The position numbers and the translations under genes were made by a program. Under the pieces are notes generated by a model. The model searched no databases, was not told the origin of the DNA, and was given only the letters and a program-made list of their open reading frames with translations. Of a stretch of 64,000 nucleotides of DNA, positions 1 to 8,131 are shown one piece after another. The stretch's first letter is position 1. Every line of letters begins with the position of its first letter. The DNA is from Leifsonia sp. 466MF (lineage in GTDB: Bacteria; Actinomycetota; Actinomycetes; Actinomycetales; Microbacteriaceae). The stretch is from contig NZ_LT629696.1 of NCBI RefSeq assembly GCF_900100265.1, forward strand, positions 1,674,001 to 1,738,000. The letters are read 5' to 3'.

Positions 1-1178
1 GCGACGCGGGATGGGACGACGGGGACTGGGATGACGCAGCGTCCTCTCGTGACGACGACGCCCCGCGCTGGGGGTTCGATGACGAGGAGGAGTTCGACGC
101 CTATGGGCTGGCCGGCGGAAGGACGGACGCCGACGCGATCCGGCGCACGCTGACCGACGACACCGACCTGCTTGCGGTGTTCGACACGGTGTGGCCGCTC
201 CTCGACCCGGCCGCGATCGTCCGCAGGCTGTGGAGCTCCCCCGCTTTGCTGCTTCGCTGCGCGCCGTGGCTGACCACCGATCAGGCCGCGATGCTCCAGA
301 GATCGCCGTCCGACCCGTGGACGGTGGGCGACCTCCCGTTGCTCGATGCGGCCCTGCAGCGCGCGGGAGACCCCGAGCGGGATCGCCGCCGCCGCGCGGA
401 AGCAGCGCGTGCCGCCGCGGACCGGGCCGTGATGGATGACGTCATCCACGACCTCATCGCGACCGACGACTCCGACCTCAAGACGATGTCGATGCTGCGA
501 GGCCAAGACCTCCGTGCTGCGCTTGACACGTACACCGGCCAGCCCGCCTCCTCCACCGAGCTGCTCGCCGGGCCGTTCGCCCACATCATCGTGGACGAGG
601 CGCAGGAGCTGACGCCGGCCGAGTGGACGATGGTCACCCGCCGCGTTCCGTCGCACAGCCTGACGGTCGTCGGCGATCGCGCGCAGGCCCGGCACGGTTT
701 CCCGGAGAGTTGGATCGAGCGGCTCGCCGACGTCGGGCTGCCGGGCGCGACGGTGGCGACACTGTCCGTCAACTACCGGACGCCGGTAGCCGTCATGGAG
801 CAGGCCGCGCCCGTGATCCGCGCCGTCCTGCCCGACGCCAACGTGCCGACGTCGATCCGGGACAACGGCATCCCGGTGCGGCATGCGCAGGCGTCCGACC
901 GCGACCGCATCCTCCGCGACTGGCTCGACGCCCATGCCGAGGGCACCGCCTGCGTCATCGGCGACGACGCCTTCGCGGGGATGCCGCGCGTCCGCTCGCT
1001 CAGCGCCGTCGAGGCCAAGGGACTCGAGTTCGACCTCGTGCTCCTCGCGGCGCCCGGCACACGTCAGGACGGTGCCGCGCTCGATCGCGCGTGCGACATC
1101 GAGTCGGCGGTCGATCGCTACGTGGCCATGACCCGGACGACCGGCGAACTCGTCATCCTCGATGAGTCGGACTACTGA
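1..1178 (+). CDS. helR: RNA polymerase recycling ATPase HelR, C-terminal part
   Basis: The reading frame is open from the left edge (first full codon at base 3), so this is the last ~391 residues of a longer protein. UvrD/Rep superfamily 1 helicase motifs appear in order: Walker B HIIVDEAQEL, then VVGDRAQARHG, the NYRT motif, EAKGLEFDLV, and the closing YVAMTRTTGELV. This is the C-terminal layout of HelD/HelR proteins, which use ATP to strip stalled or rifampicin-bound RNA polymerase from DNA. A strongly acidic stretch (many Asp/Glu) precedes the motor block. Family assignment is from remembered sequence similarity; the N-terminal arm that inserts into the polymerase lies outside the window. 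Confidence 0.85.
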   Translation, partial: DAGWDDGDWDDAASSRDDDAPRWGFDDEEEFDAYGLAGGRTDADAIRRTLTDDTDLLAVFDTVWPLLDPAAIVRRLWSSPALLLRCAPWLTTDQAAMLQRSPSDPWTVGDLPLLDAALQRAGDPERDRRRRAEAARAAADRAVMDDVIHDLIATDDSDLKTMSMLRGQDLRAALDTYTGQPASSTELLAGPFAHIIVDEAQELTPAEWTMVTRRVPSHSLTVVGDRAQARHGFPESWIERLADVGLPGATVATLSVNYRTPVAVMEQAAPVIRAVLPDANVPTSIRDNGIPVRHAQASDRDRILRDWLDAHAEGTACVIGDDAFAGMPRVRSLSAVEAKGLEFDLVLLAAPGTRQDGAALDRACDIESAVDRYVAMTRTTGELVILDESDY

Positions 1179-1262
1179 CTTCCCGCCCCGCTCCCCCGCT
1201 GCGATACTTCGGACGACCATCCGCCCGGCCGCTGCGCCGGCACGGATCAGGAAGGCGGCCGC

Positions 1263-2735
1263 ATGAACGGTGATCAGCTCTCGTTGCTCGGCGGCATCCT
1301 GATCCTCGCCGACCTCGCCATCCGTATCGCGGCCCTCATCATCGTGCCGCGCGACCGCAAGCCGACCGCTGCCATGGCGTGGCTTCTGGCGATCTTCCTC
1401 ATCCCGTTCATCGGCATCCTGCTGTTCCTGCTCATCGGCAATCCGCGTCTGCCGAAGAAGCGACGGGAGAAGCAGGATGAGCTGAACCGCATCATCACGG
1501 ACCGAGCCCAGGGCATCGAACTCGTCGACGGGCGCGGGTCCTGGCCGGACTGGTTCGCCTCGCTCGTGCGGCAGAACCACGAGCTCGGCGCCCTCCCCGC
1601 GGTGGGCGGCAACGCGGCCACGCTGATCGGGGACTACCGCGCGTCGATCGACGCGATGACAGCGGACATCGAGACCGCAACCCGTTTCGTCCACGTCGAG
1701 TTCTTCATCGTGTCGTGGGATGCGACCACGAAGCCGTTCTTCGCGGCGATGGAGCGCGCGGTGCAGCGCGGAGTGACCGTGCGTCTCCTCGCCGACTACG
1801 TCGCCTCCCGTCGGGCGGTCGACAGCGACAAGACGTTCGCGGAACTCGACCGGATCGGCGTGAAGTGGAGCTGGATGCTCCCGGTCCGCCCGTTCTCCGG
1901 CGAGTACCAGCGGCCGGATCTGCGCAACCATCGCAAGCTCGTCGTCGTCGACGGCCTCGTCGCCCACATGGGGTCGCAGAACCTCATCGACCGCAGCTAC
2001 AACACGCCAAAGAACCTGAAGCGCGGCCTGCAATGGCAGGAGCTGATGACACGGATCACCGGCCCGGTCGTCGCCGAGACGAACGCCGTCTTCCTCTCCG
2101 ACTGGTACCTCGAGACCGGCGAACTGCTGGGCGCCGACGCACAGGTGAGGGCCGTGGATGTGCCCGCCGACCCTTCCCCTGACGCCCTCGTCTGCCAGGT
2201 GGTCCCGAGCGGCCCCGGATACGGCGAGGAGAACAACCTCCGCCAATTCCTGACGCTGGTCACGTCGGCGCAGCGGAAGGTCATCATCACGAGCCCGTAC
2301 TTCGTGCCGGACGAGGCGATGATGTACGCCATCACAACGGCCTGTCAGCGGGGTCTGGAGGTGCAGCTCTTCGTCTCCGAGGTCGGCGACCAGGGCGCTG
2401 TCTGGCATGCACAGCGGTCGTACTACGACCCGCTGCTGCGCGCGGGCGTGCAGATCTGGCTGTACCCGGCGCCCTACATCCTGCACTCGAAACACCTCTC
2501 GATCGACGACGACGTCGCCGTGATCGGGTCGAGCAACATGGACATCCGTTCGTTCGCGCTGAACTCCGAGGTGACGCTGCTCGTGCACGGCCGCTCGTTC
2601 GTCGAGCAGATGCGCGCGGTCGAGCAGGGCTATCGCGACGCGGGCAGGCAGCTGACGCTCGAGGAGTGGAAGCGGGAGCCGAAGTCGGCCACCTTCCTCG
2701 ACGGGGTCGCCCGGCTCACCTCCGCGCTGCAGTAG
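1263..2735 (+). CDS. cls: Cardiolipin synthase (phospholipase D superfamily)
   Basis: Makes cardiolipin by phosphatidyl transfer at the membrane. 490 residues, usual length for Cls. Two N-terminal membrane segments (residues ~5-30 and ~38-60) precede two PLD/HKD motifs: NHRKLVVVDG near residue 221 with GSQNLIDRS after it, and LHSKHLSIDD near residue 406 with GSSNMDIRS after it. AGGAAGGCGG lies a few bases upstream of the ATG. It stands alone on the plus strand. Some bacterial paralogues act on other phospholipids, but the two intact HKD motifs and the membrane anchor fit Cls well. Confidence 0.93.
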   Translation: MNGDQLSLLGGILILADLAIRIAALIIVPRDRKPTAAMAWLLAIFLIPFIGILLFLLIGNPRLPKKRREKQDELNRIITDRAQGIELVDGRGSWPDWFASLVRQNHELGALPAVGGNAATLIGDYRASIDAMTADIETATRFVHVEFFIVSWDATTKPFFAAMERAVQRGVTVRLLADYVASRRAVDSDKTFAELDRIGVKWSWMLPVRPFSGEYQRPDLRNHRKLVVVDGLVAHMGSQNLIDRSYNTPKNLKRGLQWQELMTRITGPVVAETNAVFLSDWYLETGELLGADAQVRAVDVPADPSPDALVCQVVPSGPGYGEENNLRQFLTLVTSAQRKVIITSPYFVPDEAMMYAITTACQRGLEVQLFVSEVGDQGAVWHAQRSYYDPLLRAGVQIWLYPAPYILHSKHLSIDDDVAVIGSSNMDIRSFALNSEVTLLVHGRSFVEQMRAVEQGYRDAGRQLTLEEWKREPKSATFLDGVARLTSALQ

Positions 2736-2793
2736 GCGCACTAGCTGCTAGTCCAGCCGACTCCCCTCAGCGCACGCACGGGCGGGCTCCACA

Positions 2794-3201
2794 TCAGATG
2801 TCCCTCCCCAGTGCCTGGGCCAGCCGCTGTGCCAGTGCCCGCACCTCGTCGTCGTGCCACGTCAGCGAGCGCGTGCCGTCGTCCGAGACCGGCACGATCG
2901 GGAGGTCCGTGGTGCCGGCGCCGGTGTGCACCCGCAGCACGATGGCCAGGGCCACCTGCGGGAACGGCGGCGACGAACGGGTCTCGCCGACGGACACGGC
3001 GTTGACGGCCGACGCAGGCAAGTCCCAGAGCACCTCTCCCCCGCGCCCGACGAAACCGACGTGTTCCGCATCCACCACCACGGCGTATTCGCGGGGCAGG
3101 CGAACCCCGCCCAGTGACCTGATCGCCCGCGTGGTGGTGGGGAATCGCACAGCGCGCACCGCCGAGCCGGCCGGGCGGCGGGCCAGCGGATCGGACGCCA
3201 T
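2794..3201 (-). CDS. Hypothetical protein, 135 aa
   Basis: I do not recognise this family. The frame runs much further upstream, but that part reads like a shadow of the GNAT gene on the other strand. I start at the ATG giving MASDPLARR, with GAGGG 11 bases upstream; a GTG at 3213 is an equally possible start. The protein has a beta-rich centre (AVVVDAEHVGFVGRGGE) and an amphipathic C-terminal helix with ALAQRLAQAL. There is no signal peptide or membrane segment. The beta strands plus terminal helix recall small PH-like domains, but that is a guess. Confidence 0.6.
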   Translation of the reverse strand: MASDPLARRPAGSAVRAVRFPTTTRAIRSLGGVRLPREYAVVVDAEHVGFVGRGGEVLWDLPASAVNAVSVGETRSSPPFPQVALAIVLRVHTGAGTTDLPIVPVSDDGTRSLTWHDDEVRALAQRLAQALGRDI

Positions 3202-3346
3202 CGGATCGGACACCCTCGGATCATAGAGGATGCGCCCGCCTGCGTTCCCGCTATGAGCCGCTTGCGGCGCTCTCAGACTGCGGCCGGGGTCTTGCAGCCG
3301 CGTCATCGACTCGCGCCGTAGCGTCGCATCCGAGAGGAGGCGGCCG

Positions 3347-3988
3347 ATGATCGCCCTGTCGCACGATCCGTCCGGTGGACGACTGCTGGCGTCACTCCGC
3401 GCACTGCGCGAGCCTCCCGCCCTCCGCACGCCGGTCGTCGCGCGCGAGCTGCGCACCCCGCGCCTCCTGCTCCGCCCGTATCGGCTGACGGACGAGGCCG
3501 ACTGGATGCGCATCGAAGGGGACGAGAGGATCCGGTGCGGGCTCGGCTGGCCGATCCGCACCGAGAGGGAGGCGCTCCGGCACCTCCGGGATCGCACGCG
3601 CCACAGGGTGCACTCCGTTCCCGGCGACCTCCTCGTGCTCGCCGTCGAACGGGACGGCCACGTGATCGGCGACGTCTCCCTGCACCTGCGCACGACCGCG
3701 GCGGAGACCCGGACGGCAGAGATCGGCTGGCTGCAGCTGACCAGCGCCTGCGGGCACGGGTATGCGACGGAGGCGGCGAGGGCGATGCTGGAGTTCGCCT
3801 TCCGCGACCTGGAGGCGGCGATCGTGACGGCCGTGATCGACAGCGCGAATGCGACGTCCGCAGCGCTCGCCACGCGACTCGGGTTCCTCGCCGCGCAGGA
3901 CACCGGGCGGCGGAGGACGTTCGTGCTCACGGCGGTCAGCGCCGGGTTGACCCTGGTGCAGAACGCTCAGCGCTGCGAAGAACGGTAG
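3347..3988 (+). CDS. GNAT N-acetyltransferase, RimJ/RimL-like
   Basis: Acetyl-CoA dependent acetyltransferase of the Acetyltransf_3 type, 213 residues. The core begins near residue 35 (ELRTPRLLLRPYRLTDEADW), the usual RimJ/RimL opening. The CoA-binding region is around GHGYATEAARAMLEFAF, and the C-terminal part (SANATSAALATRLGF) is the usual 'N..S..v..klGF' block. A ~30-residue N-terminal extension precedes the domain. GAGAGGAGG sits upstream of the ATG. Substrate unknown. It ends 34 bases before the convergent LuxR gene. Confidence 0.85.
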   Translation: MIALSHDPSGGRLLASLRALREPPALRTPVVARELRTPRLLLRPYRLTDEADWMRIEGDERIRCGLGWPIRTEREALRHLRDRTRHRVHSVPGDLLVLAVERDGHVIGDVSLHLRTTAAETRTAEIGWLQLTSACGHGYATEAARAMLEFAFRDLEAAIVTAVIDSANATSAALATRLGFLAAQDTGRRRTFVLTAVSAGLTLVQNAQRCEER

Positions 3989-4022
3989 GGCGGATCAGGC
4001 GCTCAGTACCCCTCCCGGGAGC

Positions 4023-6698
4023 TCAGACCGCCTCCGGGTTCCACTGGTCGCGCAGGTCGCTCCGGCTGCCGAGGCCCAGCTTTCGCAGTGCCCGGTACAC
4101 GTGGTTCTCGACCGTCCGCACGCTCAGGTAGAGGCGCGTGGAGATCTCCCGGTTCGTCAGTCCCGATCGCGCGAGCAGGGCGACTTCGCGCTCCCGGTCG
4201 CTCAGCCCGCCCTCGCCGTCGCGGCGTCCACTCGGGTTGGCGGACAGCGACGCGGCGACCCGTTCCCCCACCAGCATGCTCCGGTCCGAGGGGCTCAGCG
4301 GCGCCTTGCCGACCGCATCCCGCCGCCGGTCGATGAGGTGCAGCGCGGTGGCGGTCAGCCGGAGGTCGTTCCCAGGCTGCGCGGTCCGCAGCGCGGCGGC
4401 GACCGCGTCCGGGTCGCCCGCGGCGAGGGCGGTGTGGAGGCGCGCCCTGCTGTCGAAGAGCGCGGCCTCGCTGGAGCTCGCGACGTGGGCGAACCGCTGT
4501 GCGCGCTGGTCGCTGAGCGGCGCACTGATCGCGTTGAACCGGCGGAGTGCGGCGGCCACGTAGCCCTTCTCGAGGTCGGCCTCCCCCGCCCGCCACAGCA
4601 GTTCATCCGCCTCGTCGGGGTCGCCCTCCGCCGACGCGAGGTGCGCCCGGCCCCACTCGGCCTGGGCGCCGAACAGCGGGCGGTGGCCGTCGTCGAGCGC
4701 ATCCAGCTCCCGCTGGAGCACCTCCGCCAACTCGGTGTTGCCGCTCTGCGCCTGCACGACCGCGCCCAGCGCGACCAGCCGCGGGTACGTCCGGTTGTCC
4801 GGCCCCGGCGTCCCCTGGCGGAGCACCAAAGAGATGGTCCGCCACGTGGCCGCGAGGTCGCCTTTCAGGTACAGCGCTTCGGCGAGGCCGACCGAGTGGA
4901 TGCGGATGCCCACCGCATCCAATTCGGCGTACGCCTGCTCCAGCCGCTGCCGCGACAGCTGCTCGGCCTCGTCGACGCGGTTCAGCATGAGCAGCGCGTC
5001 CGCCCGCTGGGCGTCGAGGTAGCGGTTCGCGTGCCGGAGGTGGCGCGAATCGGGCAGGCCGTCGAGGAGTTCGAGCACGCGGGCGGGGCGCCCGAGCTCG
5101 AGAAGCAGCCAGCAGTGCAGGTTCGCCGCCCAAGCCCTGGCGAATCCACTCGGCTGGTCGGCCAGGCAGGCGTCGAGCAGGTCGGCGGAGAGCGTCGCGC
5201 CCTCCGCCGGCGCGCGCACGACCGACCAATACGTGCACAGCAGGATGTGGTGTGCGCCCACCAGCGCCTCGCACCGCGCGAGGAAAACGGCGATATCGCG
5301 GTCCGTCGCACCCGACCAGATCAGCCACTGGAGCTGGAGCAGGCAGAACTCGGCGCGTGCCGCCTCCGCGTCGTCGTCGCGCAGCACCGTGTCCGCGAAC
5401 ACCTCCGCGAAGGCGTCCGTGTCCGGCCGGCTGAGCAGGGTGTGCAGGTAGACGATCGCGTTCCCGATGCCGGGGTCGGCCATCCACCGCGTCCGTGCCT
5501 CCGCCTGCTCGCCTGCGACCCGCTGCTCGACGTGCGAGGCGAGGTCGGTCGCCCAGCGCCAGTAGTCGTCGACCTGTGCCCGGTCGTTCACGTACAGGCG
5601 GTCGGTCGCGCTGTCGGGAGCCGGCAACGGCGGTGTGGATGCGGCGCCCAGCACCGAACGCAGCCGGTCGGTGAGCTCGGCGCGGCGGAAGTCGGATGTC
5701 CGTGCCCGGAGCGCGCGGCCGAGGGCTGGGGGCGAAACGCTCACCAGCTGTCCGTCCGTTCCGCGGTGGAGGGCGATCCGTCCGCGTTCGGCGAGACGGT
5801 GGAGCGGCGCGGTGCCGACCATTCGCTCGGCGTCGTCCGACGCGATCGATCCGGCCCAGGCGAGCGCTTCGAGCGCATCCACCTCGTCGGATCCGAGCCG
5901 GGAGGTCAACGCGTTGGCGACCGCGTCGAGCGGGATGCCGTCCAGCGGACCGGTCTGGGTCCATACGCCGTCGACCAGGTCGATCGCGCCCGCCCAGCGC
6001 CCACCGTCGACGAGCGCGGTCGCGACGCGCGGGTTGCCTCCCGAGTGGGTCGTGATCGCGGTGATCAGCGCAGAGTCCGGCGTGCCGGACAGGCGCCAGG
6101 TGAGCAGCGACGAGATCCCCCAGTATCCGAGCGGGGCGATGCGGACCTGCGCGGGAGACCGCTGGCCGATCAGGTGGCGCACGGGTCGAGTGGCGTCGTC
6201 GTCTGCGCTCCCTCGACCGCCCCGGTCGAGCGGCAGGTCGAGCCCGGCGGTGCCGACCAGGCGGCTGCTCGTGGTCTCCAGCAGGCGCTCGACGACGAGC
6301 ACCGACTCCTGGTCGAGGAGGTCGACGCCGTCGATGAGGATGACGTTGCTGCGGCCCCGCAGTTCGGGCGTCAGGATGCGCACGATTTCCGCGGGCACCC
6401 AGCGATGCTTCGGCTGGTCGAGCGCGACGAGGTCGTGGAACAGGAACGGCGCGAGAGCGGTGTCGCGGCTCGAACGCGAACCCGACAGCATGAGGACGTT
6501 GGTCCCACGGTCGAGGAAGAGCTCGCGCAGCTGCTGCGCGAGGTGCGTCTTGCCCGCTCCGTCGTCGCCGAGGATGAGCACGTCCTGACCGTGCGAGACC
6601 CAATCCCGCGTCGCGATGATCGCGGGGTTGCTCGAGGCGCTCTGCCCCGCGCCCACCACGTCGGCCCACTCACGTTCCTGCTGCGTCGCCACCCGCAT
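4023..6698 (-). CDS. LuxR-family regulator with AAA ATPase domain (LAL type)
   Basis: Large transcriptional regulator, 891 residues, the usual size of LAL proteins. An N-terminal P-loop ATPase shows Walker A GDDGAGKT at residues 44-51 and Walker B VILIDGVDLLD. A long alpha-helical TPR-like middle follows, then a C-terminal LuxR helix-turn-helix (LSDREREVALLARSGLTNRE, then VRTVENHVYRALRKLGL). GGGGAG lies upstream of the ATG. It is transcribed in the same direction as, and 90 bases downstream of, wecB and the envelope locus. A TGAGTAG heptamer (minus strand, 6747-6753) lies in its upstream gap and matches octamers in the gaps of that locus, so it is a candidate regulator of it (inference). Confidence 0.88.
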   Translation of the reverse strand: MRVATQQEREWADVVGAGQSASSNPAIIATRDWVSHGQDVLILGDDGAGKTHLAQQLRELFLDRGTNVLMLSGSRSSRDTALAPFLFHDLVALDQPKHRWVPAEIVRILTPELRGRSNVILIDGVDLLDQESVLVVERLLETTSSRLVGTAGLDLPLDRGGRGSADDDATRPVRHLIGQRSPAQVRIAPLGYWGISSLLTWRLSGTPDSALITAITTHSGGNPRVATALVDGGRWAGAIDLVDGVWTQTGPLDGIPLDAVANALTSRLGSDEVDALEALAWAGSIASDDAERMVGTAPLHRLAERGRIALHRGTDGQLVSVSPPALGRALRARTSDFRRAELTDRLRSVLGAASTPPLPAPDSATDRLYVNDRAQVDDYWRWATDLASHVEQRVAGEQAEARTRWMADPGIGNAIVYLHTLLSRPDTDAFAEVFADTVLRDDDAEAARAEFCLLQLQWLIWSGATDRDIAVFLARCEALVGAHHILLCTYWSVVRAPAEGATLSADLLDACLADQPSGFARAWAANLHCWLLLELGRPARVLELLDGLPDSRHLRHANRYLDAQRADALLMLNRVDEAEQLSRQRLEQAYAELDAVGIRIHSVGLAEALYLKGDLAATWRTISLVLRQGTPGPDNRTYPRLVALGAVVQAQSGNTELAEVLQRELDALDDGHRPLFGAQAEWGRAHLASAEGDPDEADELLWRAGEADLEKGYVAAALRRFNAISAPLSDQRAQRFAHVASSSEAALFDSRARLHTALAAGDPDAVAAALRTAQPGNDLRLTATALHLIDRRRDAVGKAPLSPSDRSMLVGERVAASLSANPSGRRDGEGGLSDREREVALLARSGLTNREISTRLYLSVRTVENHVYRALRKLGLGSRSDLRDQWNPEAV

Positions 6699-6788
6699 CT
6701 GTCGCTCCCCTGATCTCCCCGGACGGCGGAGCTGGGATCAGTCCGCCTACTCAGGAGGACGAGGTCAAAATGCTGGCATTACGGCGAC

Positions 6789-7916
6789 TCAGCGAACGCT
6801 CAGAGTTTGTTCAGCCTGACGGGCGAGCAGCGAGTGGATGGCCGTGGCGATCCGTTCCGATGCTGATCCGTCGCCGTACGGGCTCGGCGTGCGGGCCAGT
6901 TCGGCGTGCTTCGCGGCCAGGCCGTCCAGCCATTCGTTGACGATAAGGGAGATCTCCGGTCCGGGGTTGGTCCGCTCGGCGAACGTGCCGATGACCTCGG
7001 GGCGCTCGGTGGAGGCCCGCACGACGAGGAGCGGCCGCTTCAGTACACTGCACTCCTCCTGGACACCGCCGGAGTCGGACACCAGCACCGCCGCGTTGCC
7101 CGCGAGCGCCAGGAACTCCGCGGGCGGAACCGGGTCGATCACCGTCAGCGGTGCGAGCAGGTGCGACAGCCCCGCCTTCTCGATCCGGGAGCGGGTTCGG
7201 GGATGCAGCGGCGCGACGACCTCGGCGTCGATCTTCGCGAGTTCCTCCAGGACTGTGGTGAGCACGTCCAGCGGGTCGGTGTTCTCGGGCCGGTGGAAGG
7301 TGGCGAGCACATAGCGGTTCGGCGTCAGCCCGTGGGCGTCGAGCACAGCGGCGGCGGCGCGGTCATCGAGGCGCTGCGCGTCCACCGCCTCGACCACGGT
7401 GTTGCCGGTGAGGAGCACGCGGCCGGCCGCGACGTTCTCGGCGCGGAGGTTGGCCACGTTGGTGGAGGTGGGAGCGCAGAGCAGGTCGGAGAGGTGGTCG
7501 ACCATCACGCGGTTGTGCTCCTCGGGCATGGCGCGGTCGAAGCTGCGGAGGCCGGCCTCCACGTGGATGAGCGGGATGTCGTGCGCGTTCGCCGCGAGGG
7601 CACCGGCGAGGGTCGCATTGGTGTCGCCCTGGACGACGACCGCGCGCGGCGGCCGCTCGGCGAAGTGCACATCCAGCTGGTGGAGGGCCGACGCGACCTG
7701 GACGGCACGGGTGGCGCCCCCGACATCCAACACGGCCTCGGGCTCGGGCAGGCCGAGCGAGGTCCAGACGTCGCCGGAGAGCGCCGGGTCGTAGTGCTGT
7801 CCGGTGTGGAAGACGCGGGCCTGCTCCCCCAGCTCGGCGATGATGCCGGCCAGCTTCACCATCTCCGGTCGCGTGCCGAGCACGACCGCGATTCCGGTCC
7901 GGGCGGGTGTTCTCAT
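6789..7916 (-). CDS. wecB: UDP-N-acetylglucosamine 2-epimerase (non-hydrolysing)
   Basis: Interconverts UDP-GlcNAc and UDP-ManNAc, a precursor step for cell-surface polysaccharide. 375 residues, normal for WecB. Characteristic strings: GTRPEMVKL near the N-terminus, VVQGDTNATLAGALAA, HVEAGLRSFDRAMPEEHNR, and SDSGGVQEE near the C-terminus. The frame extends upstream, but the ATG at 7916 is preceded by GAAAGGAA at good spacing and starts the conserved fold. It lies at the downstream end of the exosortase/glycosyltransferase locus, so its product may feed that polysaccharide (inference). Confidence 0.93.
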   Translation of the reverse strand: MRTPARTGIAVVLGTRPEMVKLAGIIAELGEQARVFHTGQHYDPALSGDVWTSLGLPEPEAVLDVGGATRAVQVASALHQLDVHFAERPPRAVVVQGDTNATLAGALAANAHDIPLIHVEAGLRSFDRAMPEEHNRVMVDHLSDLLCAPTSTNVANLRAENVAAGRVLLTGNTVVEAVDAQRLDDRAAAAVLDAHGLTPNRYVLATFHRPENTDPLDVLTTVLEELAKIDAEVVAPLHPRTRSRIEKAGLSHLLAPLTVIDPVPPAEFLALAGNAAVLVSDSGGVQEECSVLKRPLLVVRASTERPEVIGTFAERTNPGPEISLIVNEWLDGLAAKHAELARTPSPYGDGSASERIATAIHSLLARQAEQTLSVR

Positions 7917-8131
7917 GGGAGGGTTCCTTTCAACAGGGGCGAGTTCAGCGTTGTCTGCGCTCCGGGCGCTGAGCGCGGGATCGGCGGGCATTGGGTAGTG
8001 GATGCGCGGCCCAGGCGGCGCGGCTGAGTAGTCGGCCGGGGTGGTGAGTGGGGCGATGGGTGAGTGGGGCGGCGGCGAGTGGTGGATGCGGTGAGCGGTC
8101 GTGAGTGGTGGTGGCCGCCGGTTGATGCCGG
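7917..8131. repeat. Low-complexity gap with GTGAGTGG-type repeats
   Basis: A 215-base non-coding gap between the acyltransferase and wecB. Bases ~8040-8115 are built from degenerate GTGAGTGG/GCGAGTGG units. One octamer TGAGTAGT lies at 8025-8032, and two GTGGATGCG strings lie at 7998-8006 and 8082-8090. No convincing ORF. Confidence 0.5.

Noticed and set aside
2740..2752. Small palindrome ACTAG-CTG-CTAGT after cls as a terminator
   Set aside because: Stem of five bases with no T-tract; too weak to call.
4101..6713. An 870-codon open frame on the plus strand antisense to the LuxR gene
   Set aside because: It is the shadow of a high-GC gene: Arg/Gly/Pro-rich, no domain, no ribosome-binding site, while the minus strand has clear ATPase and LuxR motifs.
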